NCBI RefSeq assembly: GCF_009811795.1
Contig: NZ_BLJE01000001.1
Location: forward strand, 496,001-560,000
Source: Litoreibacter roseus
GTDB lineage: Bacteria; Pseudomonadota; Alphaproteobacteria; Rhodobacterales; Rhodobacteraceae
Length of the DNA stretch: 64,000 bases
Direction: 5' to 3'
The position numbers were made by a program, and so were the translations under genes. The number at the start of each line of letters is the position of its first letter. Positions within the stretch are counted from its first letter, which is position 1. The notes under the pieces were generated by a model that did not search any database, had not been told where the DNA came from, and worked only from the letters and a program-made list of their open reading frames with translations. Below, piece after piece: positions 18,774 through 27,845 of the stretch.

Positions 18774-20732
18774 ATGCGCTGGATTCTGCGGATTGCCCTA
18801 ACACTGCTGACGCTGGTTGTCGTCGTGATCGCCGCTTTGTTTCTGATCCCAACGGACCGGATCGCGCGCATCGCAGAAACCCAATTTGAAGAAGCAACGG
18901 GACGCGTTCTGACGATCACGGGGGATGTGTCCCCGACGCTCTATCCCCGTCTCGGCGTTGCTCTGGAAGGTGCCTCGATTCAGAACGCGGCTTGGTCTGA
19001 AGACGGACCAATGTTGCAAGCAGACCGTCTGGAGGTCGCGGTGGGCCTGTCTGCCCTCATGGGGGGCGCAATCGATGTGGAGGCCTTCACCGTTGATGGC
19101 CCGGTCATACGATTGCAGCGTCAACCGGATGGCAGCGCCAATTGGGATTTTCTGACCCAGATGGGCAGCAGCGAGGATACGAGCGATAGCGGGACACCCA
19201 ACATCTCGGTTCCCAAGGCAACCATCACTAACGGGACTCTGATTTTTGATGACGCTGGCACGGCGTATCAGCTGGATAACGTCAATCTGACGCTGACCCT
19301 GCCGGACCTTGAAGGTATCGGCGAAATTGATCTGGCCGCCGAATTGCGTGGACAGGCGATAGAACTGGGCGGCACGATTGATGGGGTACAACAGCTTCTT
19401 GATGGCAGCGAGCGTTCGGTTGACCTTGAGCTTACGGCGGGTCGCACATCCGCAAGCTTCGATGGGATCGCCGGAATTGATCCGGTGCGGGTGAAAGGCC
19501 AAGTCACCGGGGACATTCAAGATCAAAACGCACTTTTTGCACTTCTGGGCCAAGAGGCTCCGATCATACCGCCCGGCTTGGGCCAGACTGTGAAGATGTC
19601 TGCTGAACTGACCATGACGCCCGACAACCAACTGTTTTTGCGTGGGGCTGATGTTCTTCTGGATCAAAACCGGCTGCAAGGCGACGTGGATCTTGCTTTG
19701 ACGACGCCCCCGACAGTAAAGGCGCGTCTGACGGGCGATAGTCTCGATTTCTCGGCCATGAGTACGGACACAACCGAAGGTGACGGCGCCGCCAATGCAG
19801 GGGCGGGCGGCTGGTCCGACGCCCGTCTCGATGTGAGTGGCTTGAATGCCGTGAACGGTGATTTCAGCTTCAAGGCCAATGCTGTCGACCTTGGCTCTAT
19901 CAAGCTGGGCCCGACCGATATGCAGGGATCGCTCGACAATTCCCGTCTGGTGTTGGACCTGAGCGGGGTCAGTGTGTTCAGCGGTCTTGTCTCGGGTCAA
20001 TTTGTGGTCAACGGTCGCGGTGGCTTATCCGTCGGCGGTGATCTGAGCGCGTCCAACGTGGCCATGCAGCAGGTTCTGAACGATTTCGCGGGCTATGACA
20101 GACTTGTGGGCAATGCGTCCATGCGCCTGAAATTCTTAGGTGTTGGCGGGACCATGGACCAGATCATGAAGGGCCTGTCCGGCTCAGGATCGCTTGACGT
20201 AGGCGCGGGTGAGCTTCTGGGCCTGGATATCGCGGGTATGATCAAGAACCTCGACACCTCCTATCAAGGCAGCGGATCTAGGACGATTTTCGATGACATC
20301 ACCGCCAGCTTCACGATTGCAGACGGTGTTCTGCGCAACAGGGATCTGAGCTTTATCGCGCCGCTTTTGACAGCTTCGGGTGCAGGCCAGCTGGATCTTG
20401 GCGCACAGACCATCGACTACCGGGTCGAGCCGGTGGCCCTTGGTGGCGCGCTTGAAGGTGGCATCCGGGTTCCAGTGCTGATCACCGGGCCGTGGGGCAA
20501 CATCAAGTTCCGCCCTGATCTGGAAGGCTTGATCGATATGGAACTTGAAGAAGAGAAAGAACGGCTGAAGGCCAAAGCCAAAGAGAAAGAGCGTGAACTA
20601 AAAGCAAAGGCCGAGGCCAAGCTTCAGGAAGAGCTGGGCGTAAGAAGCCAAGACGGCGACAGCCTAGAGGATACGCTGAAGAAAGGTTTGGAAGAAAAGG
20701 CCAAGGAAGGCCTTTTCAAGCTCTTCGACTAG
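18774..20732 (+). CDS. AsmA-family protein
   Basis: 652 residues. An N-terminal membrane anchor (ALTLLTLVVVVIAALFLIP) is followed by the AsmA N-terminal motif (FEEATGRVLTITGDVSPTLYP split as FEEATGRVLTI and TGDVSPTLYP) and a long beta-rich region. The AsmA C-terminal domain occurs at about residues 430-590 (GSGSLDVGAGELLGLDIAGM, GAQTIDYRVEP). AsmA-like proteins are periplasmic bridges implicated in phospholipid transport to the outer membrane. The last ~60 residues form a highly charged Lys/Glu helix, probably coiled coil. The AGAGAGG before the ATG supports the start. The stop overlaps the convergent gcrA stop by four bases. Confidence 0.92.
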   Translation: MRWILRIALTLLTLVVVVIAALFLIPTDRIARIAETQFEEATGRVLTITGDVSPTLYPRLGVALEGASIQNAAWSEDGPMLQADRLEVAVGLSALMGGAIDVEAFTVDGPVIRLQRQPDGSANWDFLTQMGSSEDTSDSGTPNISVPKATITNGTLIFDDAGTAYQLDNVNLTLTLPDLEGIGEIDLAAELRGQAIELGGTIDGVQQLLDGSERSVDLELTAGRTSASFDGIAGIDPVRVKGQVTGDIQDQNALFALLGQEAPIIPPGLGQTVKMSAELTMTPDNQLFLRGADVLLDQNRLQGDVDLALTTPPTVKARLTGDSLDFSAMSTDTTEGDGAANAGAGGWSDARLDVSGLNAVNGDFSFKANAVDLGSIKLGPTDMQGSLDNSRLVLDLSGVSVFSGLVSGQFVVNGRGGLSVGGDLSASNVAMQQVLNDFAGYDRLVGNASMRLKFLGVGGTMDQIMKGLSGSGSLDVGAGELLGLDIAGMIKNLDTSYQGSGSRTIFDDITASFTIADGVLRNRDLSFIAPLLTASGAGQLDLGAQTIDYRVEPVALGGALEGGIRVPVLITGPWGNIKFRPDLEGLIDMELEEEKERLKAKAKEKERELKAKAEAKLQEELGVRSQDGDSLEDTLKKGLEEKAKEGLFKLFD

Positions 20733-21292
20733 CGTTTGCGATCGCGGCGCGAGCTCATCGGCTGGAATGCGACGCCCACATGCGCTTCGCAGTAGGGTTT
20801 GCCTGACTGAACAGGCAGACCACAGAACCAGAAATCTTCTGTTGCCGGGTCGCCAACGGGCCATTTGCAGGTCCGTTCCGTCAGTTCCATCACGCTGAGT
20901 TTCTTGGCCTTCTTCTCGACCTCACGAACGGAGGCCAGCGCTTCGGGGCTGATCTCATTCGCAGATGGCTGAGGCGGCAAAGGCTGGCCTGCGGTCACCA
21001 CAAGTTTCGGGCGTGGCATCACTTTGACCGGTGTGTTCGCTGGCTTGGGATCGCTCTCCGTTGCCACGACCTTGGGTTTTTCGGGCGCCTTTGGTTTTGC
21101 CGCGGGCTTTTCCTTGTCCGCCGTCTTTGCGGCGGTCGCTCCGCCAGAGCGGTTTGACAGACCCAGACGATGCACTTTTCCGATCACCGCATTGCGTGTC
21201 ACGCCACCAAGCTCTTTGGCGATCTGCGAGGCGGATTTCCCCTCACCCCACATTTTTTTGAGAATTTCGACGCGATCATCGGTCCACGACAT
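20729..21292 (-). CDS. gcrA: Cell-cycle regulator GcrA
   Basis: 187 residues. GcrA is an alphaproteobacterial sigma-70 cofactor that activates promoters methylated at GANTC by CcrM. The N-terminal helix-turn-helix reads MSWTDDRVEILKKMWGEGKS then ASQIAKELGGVTRNAVIGKV. A low-complexity Ala/Lys/Pro linker follows, and the C-terminal sigma-interacting part carries ERTCKWPVGDP and FWFCGLPVQSGKPYCEAHV with conserved Cys and His. The 5' leader contains a strong hairpin. GcrA supports assignment of the organism to Alphaproteobacteria. Confidence 0.95.
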   Translation of the reverse strand: MSWTDDRVEILKKMWGEGKSASQIAKELGGVTRNAVIGKVHRLGLSNRSGGATAAKTADKEKPAAKPKAPEKPKVVATESDPKPANTPVKVMPRPKLVVTAGQPLPPQPSANEISPEALASVREVEKKAKKLSVMELTERTCKWPVGDPATEDFWFCGLPVQSGKPYCEAHVGVAFQPMSSRRDRKR

Positions 21293-21317
21293 CTGCTTGC
21301 CCTTTCAAATGACAGAC

Positions 21318-21338
21318 CGCCCGGGAATGCCGGGCGGC
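21318..21338 (-). other. Perfect hairpin upstream of gcrA
   Basis: CCGCCCGG and CCGGGCGG form a perfect eight-bp stem around five bases, 25 bases before the gcrA start. There is no U-tract on either strand. It would lie in the gcrA 5' leader if transcription starts further upstream. Confidence 0.4.
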
Positions 21339-21463
21339 GCTGTGGAATGCTCCTAGTTTATGCACGCTGCGCGGTGGATACAAGCGCTCCGAGCGGGACG
21401 TGCGGTCGCGGGTGCCCTAGAAATTTCTGGACAGGCGTCGCTAAAGCGGTCAAAGGAGCAGCC

Positions 21464-21508
21464 ATGATCAAATTCGAACACATTCTGCGACTTCGACGCC
21501 GACGCTGA
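21464..21508 (+). CDS. Arginine-rich leader peptide upstream of argDF
   Basis: A 14-codon ORF translating to MIKFEHILRLRRRR. Five of its last six codons are arginine (CGA, CGA, CGC, CGA, CGC, interrupted by one Leu), immediately before TGA. AAAGGAG lies five bases upstream of the ATG, a strong ribosome-binding site. The peptide lies 112 bp upstream of argD in the same orientation. The layout is that of an amino-acid-sensing leader peptide: ribosome stalling at Arg codons under arginine shortage would alter folding of downstream RNA. This is inference; no such attenuator is part of the E. coli ArgR paradigm. Confidence 0.6.
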   Translation: MIKFEHILRLRRRR

Positions 21509-21528
21509 GCCGGCTGCCTGATCTATCC

Positions 21529-21619
21529 GTGCGCGTGTCATGCGCACATCCCTTACATCAATTGACTTGGACCGGAACATCCTGAATATCCGGAGTTCCC
21601 ATGCGTAAAGGAGTACGCA
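21529..21619 (+). promoter_or_regulatory. Candidate RNA switch sequestering the argD Shine-Dalgarno
   Basis: Segment A GTGCGC (21529-21534) pairs with segment B GCGCAC (21542-21547). Segment C TGCGTA (21602-21607) pairs with D TACGCA (21614-21619), placing the argD Shine-Dalgarno AAGGAG exactly in the six-base loop. Segment B extended by one base (TGCGCA) can instead pair with C with one G-U wobble, which would free the Shine-Dalgarno. No U-tract is present, so translational rather than transcriptional control is suggested. A promoter-like TTGACT, 17 bases, AATATC also lies between (21562-21590). The rest of the ~330-bp gcrA-argD gap shows nothing further. Confidence 0.4.
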
Positions 21620-21620
21620 C

Positions 21621-22799
21621 ATGATCCCCGCCGTTTTGCCGACCTATTCCCGGGCGAAGATGACCTTTGAGACAGGGGAAGGCAGTTGGCTCATCGACCG
21701 AGACGGCACGCGATATCTCGACTTCGGGGGCGGTATTGCAGTGACGGCACTGGGTCACGCGCATCCCACACTCGTGAAAGTCCTGCAGGATCAGGCGGCA
21801 AAGCTCTGGCACACGTCGAACCTCTACCATATTCCCAATCAGGAAGCGCTGGCTGAAAAGCTGCGCGAGGCGACCTTTGCCGATACCATGTTTTTCACCA
21901 ACTCCGGGGCGGAGGCGATGGAATGCGCAATCAAGATGGCGCGCAAGTATTGGTACGAGAAGGGTGAAACACAGCGCACCAACATCATCACGTTCTCCGG
22001 CTCATTCCATGGTCGGACCTTGGCCACGATCTCTGCCGCCGGGTCAGAGAAGCTTACGAAGGGGTTCGGACCGCTCCTGCCAGGGTTTATTCACTTGCCA
22101 TTCGGTGATCATGAGGCACTGCGCGCGGCTATGGACGATACGATTGCGGCGGTGATTGTTGAACCCGTAATTGGCGAAGGCGGAATCATTCCTTTGCCGG
22201 ATGCGTGCCTGAAAGGGTTGCGCGATCTTTGCGACGAAACCGGTGCCTTGATGATATGCGACGAGATTCAATGTGGCATGGGGCGAACGGGTAAGCTGTT
22301 TGCCCATGAATGGGCCGGTGTCACACCCGATATCATGGCAGTTGCCAAGGGCATCGGGAACGGCATCCCCTTGGGGGCATGCCTTGCCACGGAAGACGCA
22401 GCACGCGGTATGACGGCGGGAACCCATGGCTCCACCTATGGGGGTAATCCACTGGCCTGCGCGGTCGGGGCCGCGGTAGTGGAACTTATCAACACACCTG
22501 AGTTTTTGGGGGATGTCAGTCGCAAGGCAGGTCTTCTGCGTCAGAAACTGGAGGGCTTGGTTGCCTCGCACCCGGATGTGTTCGAAGGCGTACGCGGAAC
22601 GGGCCTGATGCTGGGGCTGAAATGTAAGGCTGCCAACGCGGATGTTGTTGCCGCTGGGCATGGCGAGCATCTGCTGACCGTTATGGGCGGCGATAATGTC
22701 GTGCGGCTTTTGCCAGCGCTGAACATCAGCGACGACGAGCTAACCGAGGGCGTCGCACGGCTTGATGCGGCAGCCAAGACACTGGGATCTGCAGCATGA
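21621..22799 (+). CDS. argD: Acetylornithine aminotransferase
   Basis: 392 residues, a class III PLP aminotransferase of arginine biosynthesis converting N-acetylglutamate semialdehyde to N-acetylornithine; it may also act in lysine synthesis. Seen are the [17 protein letters not shown] motif, the cofactor Asp in [14 protein letters not shown] and the PLP Lys in [17 protein letters not shown], then [15 protein letters not shown]. The start has AAAGGAG eight bases upstream, within a hairpin loop. The stop overlaps the argF start by four bases. Confidence 0.95.
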   Translation: MIPAVLPTYSRAKMTFETGEGSWLIDRDGTRYLDFGGGIAVTALGHAHPTLVKVLQDQAAKLWHTSNLYHIPNQEALAEKLREATFADTMFFTNSGAEAMECAIKMARKYWYEKGETQRTNIITFSGSFHGRTLATISAAGSEKLTKGFGPLLPGFIHLPFGDHEALRAAMDDTIAAVIVEPVIGEGGIIPLPDACLKGLRDLCDETGALMICDEIQCGMGRTGKLFAHEWAGVTPDIMAVAKGIGNGIPLGACLATEDAARGMTAGTHGSTYGGNPLACAVGAAVVELINTPEFLGDVSRKAGLLRQKLEGLVASHPDVFEGVRGTGLMLGLKCKAANADVVAAGHGEHLLTVMGGDNVVRLLPALNISDDELTEGVARLDAAAKTLGSAA

Positions 22800-23701
22800 C
22801 TCACTTCCTCGATATTCATAAAACAGCTCCCAAGGAACTCAGACGGATCATCGACACTGGTCGTGCCATCAAGGATCAGCGCAACGGTCGTCCGAAAGGT
22901 GCCCCTGATGACGATCAGGCCCTCAAAGATCACATGGTCGCTCTGATTTTCGAGAAACCTTCGACGCGGACCCGGGTCAGTTTTGACGTTGGCGTCCGTC
23001 AGATGGGTGGACAGACAATGGTCCTATCCGGTTCAGACATGCAACTGGGCCATGGCGAGACGATTGCTGACACCGCCCGCGTGCTGTCGCGCTATGTCGA
23101 CCTGATCATGATCCGAACTTTTGAAGAGCAGACACTCTTGGAAATGGCGGAATACGCGACGGTGCCTGTGATCAATGGGCTGACAAACCGCACTCATCCC
23201 TGCCAGATCATGGCGGATATCATGACGTTCGAAGAACATCGCGGGCCCATCAAGGGCAAAAAAGTCGTGTGGTCCGGGGACGGCAACAACGTCTTTTCCA
23301 GCTTCGCTCACGCGGCGCAGCAGTTCGAATTCGATCTGGTGTTCACAGGCCCCGAAACCTTGGATCCCGAACACACCGTTCGCGACGGCGTCACCATAGA
23401 GCGAAACCCGGAACGAGCGGTGGACGGGGCAGATCTGGTCGTGACTGATACGTGGGTTTCCATGCACGACCCGCAATCGGCACGGGAACGGCGTCACAAT
23501 CAACTCCGTCCCTACCAAGTCAACGCGGAGTTGATGGGACATGCCAATGACGACGCGCTATTTATGCATTGCCTGCCCGCGCACCGGGACGAAGAGGCGA
23601 CATCAGAGATCATGGACGGCCCGCATTCGGTTATTTTCGATGAGGCTGAAAATCGGCTCCATGCGCAAAAAGCCATTATGCGCTGGTGTCTGGGGAAGTA
23701 A
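22796..23701 (+). CDS. argF: Ornithine carbamoyltransferase
   Basis: 301 residues. It makes citrulline from ornithine and carbamoyl phosphate. Family motifs are complete: [12 protein letters not shown] (carbamoyl-phosphate site), HPCQIMAD, and [10 protein letters not shown] (ornithine site). The ATGA overlap with argD indicates one operon and translational coupling, so control at argD translation would affect both enzymes. Confidence 0.97.
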   Translation: MTHFLDIHKTAPKELRRIIDTGRAIKDQRNGRPKGAPDDDQALKDHMVALIFEKPSTRTRVSFDVGVRQMGGQTMVLSGSDMQLGHGETIADTARVLSRYVDLIMIRTFEEQTLLEMAEYATVPVINGLTNRTHPCQIMADIMTFEEHRGPIKGKKVVWSGDGNNVFSSFAHAAQQFEFDLVFTGPETLDPEHTVRDGVTIERNPERAVDGADLVVTDTWVSMHDPQSARERRHNQLRPYQVNAELMGHANDDALFMHCLPAHRDEEATSEIMDGPHSVIFDEAENRLHAQKAIMRWCLGK

Positions 23702-23716
23702 GACAAGGACTTAGAA

Positions 23717-24412
23717 ATGATCGAAGAACCCAAGTTGATGCGCGTGGCCCGTGACATGCGCCGCCCATCGGCAGCGCAAATCTCTGCGCTGAAGGACGTG
23801 CCGACCGGCTATGTCGTCGATGCGATGCAGGGCGTCGGTGCATTGTCACCGGATATCAAAGCCATCGGCGACGGGCGGGATATCGACTGTGTTGCCTGTG
23901 GTCCAGCGCTGACGGCGGGCAATGCGCCGTCCGACATCATGGCGACGCTTTGTTCGTTGAAATTCATCCAGCCCGGTGATGTCGTTGTCGCTGCGTTTGG
24001 AGGATTTCAGGGCTGCGCGGCGGCGGGCGATCTGGTGACCGGTATGATGCACAATTCCGGGGCGGCCGGGTTCGTGACCGATGGTCCCATGCGCGACTAT
24101 GATGGCATCGTCGACGTGGGGCTGCCATGCTGGTGTACCGGTCTCAACCCCAACTCCCCTTTCACGAACGGGCCCGGCCGGGTCGGACTGCCGGTGCAGA
24201 TCGGCGGGCGCACCGTCGAAACCGGCGATATGATCGTCGCAGACAGGGACGGCGTGGTTGTGGTACCTTTTTCCCGCATCGCTGAGGTGATCGGTGCGTT
24301 GACGGATGTGCGGCAGGCCGAGTCCGATATGGAGGCCGAGGTCGAAACCGGGCTCAAGATCCCAGAGAGCATCGAAGCACTTTTGGCCAGCGAAAACACG
24401 GAATATGTCTGA
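23717..24412 (+). CDS. RraA-family protein (aldolase/dimethylmenaquinone-methyltransferase-like)
   Basis: 231 residues. The fold shared by RraA (RNase E inhibitor) and HMG/CHA class II aldolases is indicated by GDVVVAAFGGFQGCAAAGDL and a G-x-V-T-D-G-P-M-R-D metal/substrate motif (AGFVTDGPMRDYDGI). Retention of the Arg-Asp pair favours enzymatic aldolase or decarboxylase activity on a 4-hydroxy-4-carboxy-type oxoacid, but annotation of this family is unreliable. It follows argF by 15 bp and may be transcribed with it. A link to arginine metabolism is not evident. Confidence 0.82.
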   Translation: MIEEPKLMRVARDMRRPSAAQISALKDVPTGYVVDAMQGVGALSPDIKAIGDGRDIDCVACGPALTAGNAPSDIMATLCSLKFIQPGDVVVAAFGGFQGCAAAGDLVTGMMHNSGAAGFVTDGPMRDYDGIVDVGLPCWCTGLNPNSPFTNGPGRVGLPVQIGGRTVETGDMIVADRDGVVVVPFSRIAEVIGALTDVRQAESDMEAEVETGLKIPESIEALLASENTEYV

Positions 24413-24415
24413 GCG

Positions 24416-24904
24416 TCAGGTCATCTTCATGATTATGCAGGTGGTCGACCCGGTGGCATAGAGTTTGCCGTCATCGACACCTTTGATCCAGCCATTGGCG
24501 ACGCCCGTGGATCGTCCGGCGTGCTCGACGGTGCCGGAGGCCACGATATCCATGCCTAGGGGAATGCTGCGGACAATATTCACCTTGTATTCCAGCGTCG
24601 TGTAAGCCGATCCCTTCGGGACAGTCGTCATCACGGCGCAGGCCATCGCGCTGTCCAGAAGGCTGCCGTACCAGCCGCCGTGAACAGTTCCCATAGGGTT
24701 TGTGTGCTGGAATTCGGGCGACCCACGAAATTCCACATGACCTTCCTGGACCATTGTGACGCGGTAATTTAAAAGTCCTGCGATAGGTGGTCCAGCCAAT
24801 GCGCCCGAGGCCATGCCGTGCATAAACTCAAGCCCCGACATCGACAGCAAGGTCTCGCGGCTTGGCAATTCATCAGGCGATTTGGCTGCGTATTGGTTCG
24901 ACAT
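24416..24904 (-). CDS. PaaI-family hotdog thioesterase
   Basis: 162 residues. The hotdog-fold signature NPMGTVHGGWYGSLLDSAMACAV (split NPMGTVHGGWY / GSLLDSAMACAV) contains the HGG loop and a conserved Asp typical of acyl-CoA thioesterases of the PaaI/YbgC superfamily. No signal peptide, so cytoplasmic. The acyl substrate cannot be inferred. It is convergent with the RraA-like gene, with only three bases between. Confidence 0.85.
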   Translation of the reverse strand: MSNQYAAKSPDELPSRETLLSMSGLEFMHGMASGALAGPPIAGLLNYRVTMVQEGHVEFRGSPEFQHTNPMGTVHGGWYGSLLDSAMACAVMTTVPKGSAYTTLEYKVNIVRSIPLGMDIVASGTVEHAGRSTGVANGWIKGVDDGKLYATGSTTCIIMKMT

Positions 24905-24963
24905 GAGGCACCCTTACTTGGTTTGCCGCGACGCTATGCGCGCGCGGCCAAAGGGGCAAGATA

Positions 24964-25830
24964 TCACGCGACCTGAGATAGGGACGTGCGTTGTGTGATG
25001 CCAAGTGCAGTGCAGATATCGCGGGTCAGTTCCGGGCGATTGAGCGTATAAAAATGCAGATGCTCTACCCCACCTTCAACCAAATCGGCGCACAGTTCGC
25101 TTGCGATGGCGATAGACAGCAAATCCTCACGGTCGTCCCGCTGGGCCGCCGTATAGGCATCATCCAACCAACCGGGGATCTTGGTTCCGCAACGCTCGGC
25201 AAACCGGCGGGCCGATGTCCAGTTCTCGATTGGCAGGATACCGGGCAGGATGGGCTTGTCTATACCGGCCGCAACGCAGGCATCGCGGAAGCGGAAGAAC
25301 GTATCGGCCTCGAAGAAAAACTGGGTGATCGCGGCGTCCGCGCCCGCATCAAGCTTGCGTTTCAGGTAGGCGATATCCGCTGACATATCCTGCGCATCGG
25401 GATGGATATCCGGATAAGCTCCCACGCGGATCGTGAAATCGCCGGTCTCTTTCAGCGCCTCAATCAGTTCGACGGAAGAAGTGAAGCCATCTTTGTGCGG
25501 TGTGAACGTGTCTGTCCCTTTAGGAGGATCACCGCGCAGGGCAACGATGTCACTGACCCCGGCTTTCTTGTAAGCCCTTGCGACCTCGAGGGTTTCGTCT
25601 CGGGACGCATCGACACAGGTCAGATGGGCGGCGACGGTCAATTCGCTGGATTTCTGGATCGCTTCCACAGCCTCGTGGGTAAGCTGCCGTGTCGTTCCCC
25701 CAGCCCCGTAGGTGACGGAGACAAATTCCGGCTCAAGCGGCGCCAAGGTTTGAACAGCATCCGAAAGCTTGAAGCTGGCCTCGACATTGCGAGGCGGGAA
25801 GAATTCAAAAGAAATGGCAGGCTTGGTCAT
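24964..25830 (-). CDS. metF: Methylenetetrahydrofolate reductase
   Basis: 288 residues, the bacterial catalytic-domain-only length. It is an FAD enzyme reducing 5,10-methylene-THF to 5-methyl-THF for methionine synthesis. Seen: ISFEFFPPRN at the N-terminus with the catalytic Glu, SVTYGAGGTTR, VAHLTCVDASRDE, DIVALRGDPPKG, and AAITQFFFEADTFFRF. The start is divergent from the MetR-like regulator over ~94 bp, the usual arrangement for MetR control. Confidence 0.95.
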   Translation of the reverse strand: MTKPAISFEFFPPRNVEASFKLSDAVQTLAPLEPEFVSVTYGAGGTTRQLTHEAVEAIQKSSELTVAAHLTCVDASRDETLEVARAYKKAGVSDIVALRGDPPKGTDTFTPHKDGFTSSVELIEALKETGDFTIRVGAYPDIHPDAQDMSADIAYLKRKLDAGADAAITQFFFEADTFFRFRDACVAAGIDKPILPGILPIENWTSARRFAERCGTKIPGWLDDAYTAAQRDDREDLLSIAIASELCADLVEGGVEHLHFYTLNRPELTRDICTALGITQRTSLSQVA

Positions 25831-25924
25831 CGGGACGCGCTCCGGCTAGACAATTGAGAACCTTGATCCTACACCCCGCATTATTTATCAAACTCATAAC
25901 TCTCAAGATAAACATGAGAAGAAT

Positions 25925-26830
25925 ATGCATATAGAGTTTCGCCATCTGCGGACGGTCAAAGCCATTCACGAGGCAGGGGGGCTGGCCAAGGCTGCTGATC
26001 AACTCAATATCACACAGTCCGCGCTGAGCCACCAGATCAAAGGGCTGGAGGATCAGGCGGGCGTAGAGTTGTTCATCCGACGCTCCAAACCGATGAAATT
26101 GTCCTCGGCCGGGATGAAGTTGCTGAAGCTCGCCGACAAGATCCTACCCGAGATCGCGGCGCTTCAGGACGAGTTTACAGGGCTGCGCATGGGCAAAAGC
26201 GGCAGGTTGCACATCGCGATTGAATGCCACGCGTGCTTTGAATGGCTTTTTCCCGTTCTCGAAGGGTTCCGCAAAAGTTGGCCGGATGTGGATGTGGACA
26301 TCCGCCCCGGCCTTAGCTTCGACGGTCTGCCTGCGCTTCTGAGAGAGGAGGTCGATCTTGTAGTGTCCTCCGATCCGGAGGATTTGGACGGCGTCGATTT
26401 CACCCCACTTTTCGACTACGAACCTGTGTTTGTGGCCTCCTCCCAGAACCCTTTGGCCCAGAAGCCCTATATAGATGCGGAAGACTTGCGGGATCAGATG
26501 CTGATCACCTATCCCGTGGACCGTCGTCGTCTTGACGTCTTCACCGAGCTTTTGACACCCGCGGGCGTGGAACCGCGCGGAACCCGCCAAGTGGAATTGA
26601 CTGCAGTGATATTGCTGCTGGTTGCGTCAAACAGGGGTGTCGCGGTATTGCCCGATTGGGTGGTGAGAGAGGTGCGCTACAATTCTGATTATGTCACGCG
26701 ACCACTGACGAAAGAGGGGCGCATCAAGCGTCTCTACGCGGCGACGCGCAGCGATGACACGACGAAACCGTTCATGTCCCACGTAATCCGGTTGGCCCGG
26801 ACCGAGCCTGTCAAGCTGCAGCGGGCCTAG
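25925..26830 (+). CDS. metR: LysR-family regulator MetR
   Basis: 301 residues. The N-terminal winged helix-turn-helix (IEFRHLRTVKAIHEAGGLAK then AADQLNITQSALSHQIKGLE) is LysR-type. The effector domain contains the MetR-characteristic IECHACFEWLFPVLEGF and a LLxVASNRGVAVLPDW stretch. MetR senses homocysteine and activates methionine-pathway genes; its position divergent from metF supports this. I do not see a perfect TGAA-N5-TTCA MetR box in the short intergenic region. Confidence 0.92.
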   Translation: MHIEFRHLRTVKAIHEAGGLAKAADQLNITQSALSHQIKGLEDQAGVELFIRRSKPMKLSSAGMKLLKLADKILPEIAALQDEFTGLRMGKSGRLHIAIECHACFEWLFPVLEGFRKSWPDVDVDIRPGLSFDGLPALLREEVDLVVSSDPEDLDGVDFTPLFDYEPVFVASSQNPLAQKPYIDAEDLRDQMLITYPVDRRRLDVFTELLTPAGVEPRGTRQVELTAVILLLVASNRGVAVLPDWVVREVRYNSDYVTRPLTKEGRIKRLYAATRSDDTTKPFMSHVIRLARTEPVKLQRA

Positions 26831-27747
26831 GTTTCGGGGGGCACCAGACGAGCCGTTTGCCGTTCCCGAGCCACGATGTAAAGACCTGACGCCATCGTGA
26901 TCGTGATGCCAAGAAAGGCCAGCCCGTTTGGCCAATCCTGAAAGATCAGATAGCCGATCATCGTCGCAAAAGGGATCTCCAGATATTGCATTGGGGCCAG
27001 CGTGGCTGACGGGGCAAACCGCAACGACCACGTCATCAACAGATGCGCTAGCGTGCCGATGATGCCGATGGTTAAAAGAAGCGCGTAGTCGAGGCCCGAC
27101 GGAAAGACGATGTCAAACATCGGCCATGATTGCGGTCCGGGAAGCAGATCCGGCAGCAGCAAAAGCACCCCCAGAAAGATCGTCGCGACGACCCCACTGA
27201 CGGCTTGCAGGCTGATCGGGTCCACATCCTTTGCAATCTGCCGCGTCACCAGCATGAAAAGCGCAAAGACCACCGCGACCACAAGCGGCAAGAGGGCAGG
27301 CAGACCGACGGCGGCAAAGCTGGGCTGAATGACCAGAAGCGTTCCAATGAAGCCCACGCAGCAGGCGATCAGGCGGCGGGCACCGACTGTTTCGCCCAAA
27401 ACATAGCGTCCCAAAAGAAGCATGATGAACGGCATCACGAAGGCAATGGCGACGGCATCGGCGAGGGGAAGGAACCGCAATGAGGTGAACATCGCCCCGA
27501 TCCCGATGATATGCAGCCCTGTCCGGTAGAGCATCAGGCGAAATACACGCCTGTTCATTTTCAACGACCGGGCCGTCAGCCAGGCAAATGGGATCAGCAA
27601 GGCGGCCTGTACCCCGAAACGCGTCACCAGAAGCTGTCCCAACGGTATGGTTTCGCCCAGCACTTTGGCCAATGCGTCGCCCATCGGCGCCAGCACGCAA
27701 AATCCCAGCATCAGCAGGATACCCAGCATTGGCCTGTCTTGTCCCAT
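26827..27747 (-). CDS. EamA/DMT-superfamily permease
   Basis: 306 residues with ten predicted helices in two EamA repeats (for example FVMPFIMLLLGRYVLGETVG in the first, IPFATMIGYLIFQDWPNG in the second). It resembles the S-adenosylmethionine/riboflavin-type DMT permeases, but the substrate is not determinable. The stop overlaps the metR stop by four bases in convergent orientation. Confidence 0.85.
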   Translation of the reverse strand: MGQDRPMLGILLMLGFCVLAPMGDALAKVLGETIPLGQLLVTRFGVQAALLIPFAWLTARSLKMNRRVFRLMLYRTGLHIIGIGAMFTSLRFLPLADAVAIAFVMPFIMLLLGRYVLGETVGARRLIACCVGFIGTLLVIQPSFAAVGLPALLPLVVAVVFALFMLVTRQIAKDVDPISLQAVSGVVATIFLGVLLLLPDLLPGPQSWPMFDIVFPSGLDYALLLTIGIIGTLAHLLMTWSLRFAPSATLAPMQYLEIPFATMIGYLIFQDWPNGLAFLGITITMASGLYIVARERQTARLVPPET

Positions 27748-27845
27748 GGCGGCACGCTAGGCGCGGCACGTGAAGGCTGCAATGGGTCTTTCCCTCATCC
27801 CGCGCGCCCGGTATACGCGCGGCCTGACATTCAGGAGCATCAGGC

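Noticed and set aside
21562-21590. Promoter directly in front of argD (TTGACT, 17 bases, AATATC)
   Set aside because: The -10 box matches poorly. Kept only as an alternative that would weaken the leader-peptide model, not as a separate feature.
25831-25924. MetR box between metF and metR
   Set aside because: Searched for TGAA-N5-TTCA; only partial CTCA/TGAG arms are present, too weak to call.
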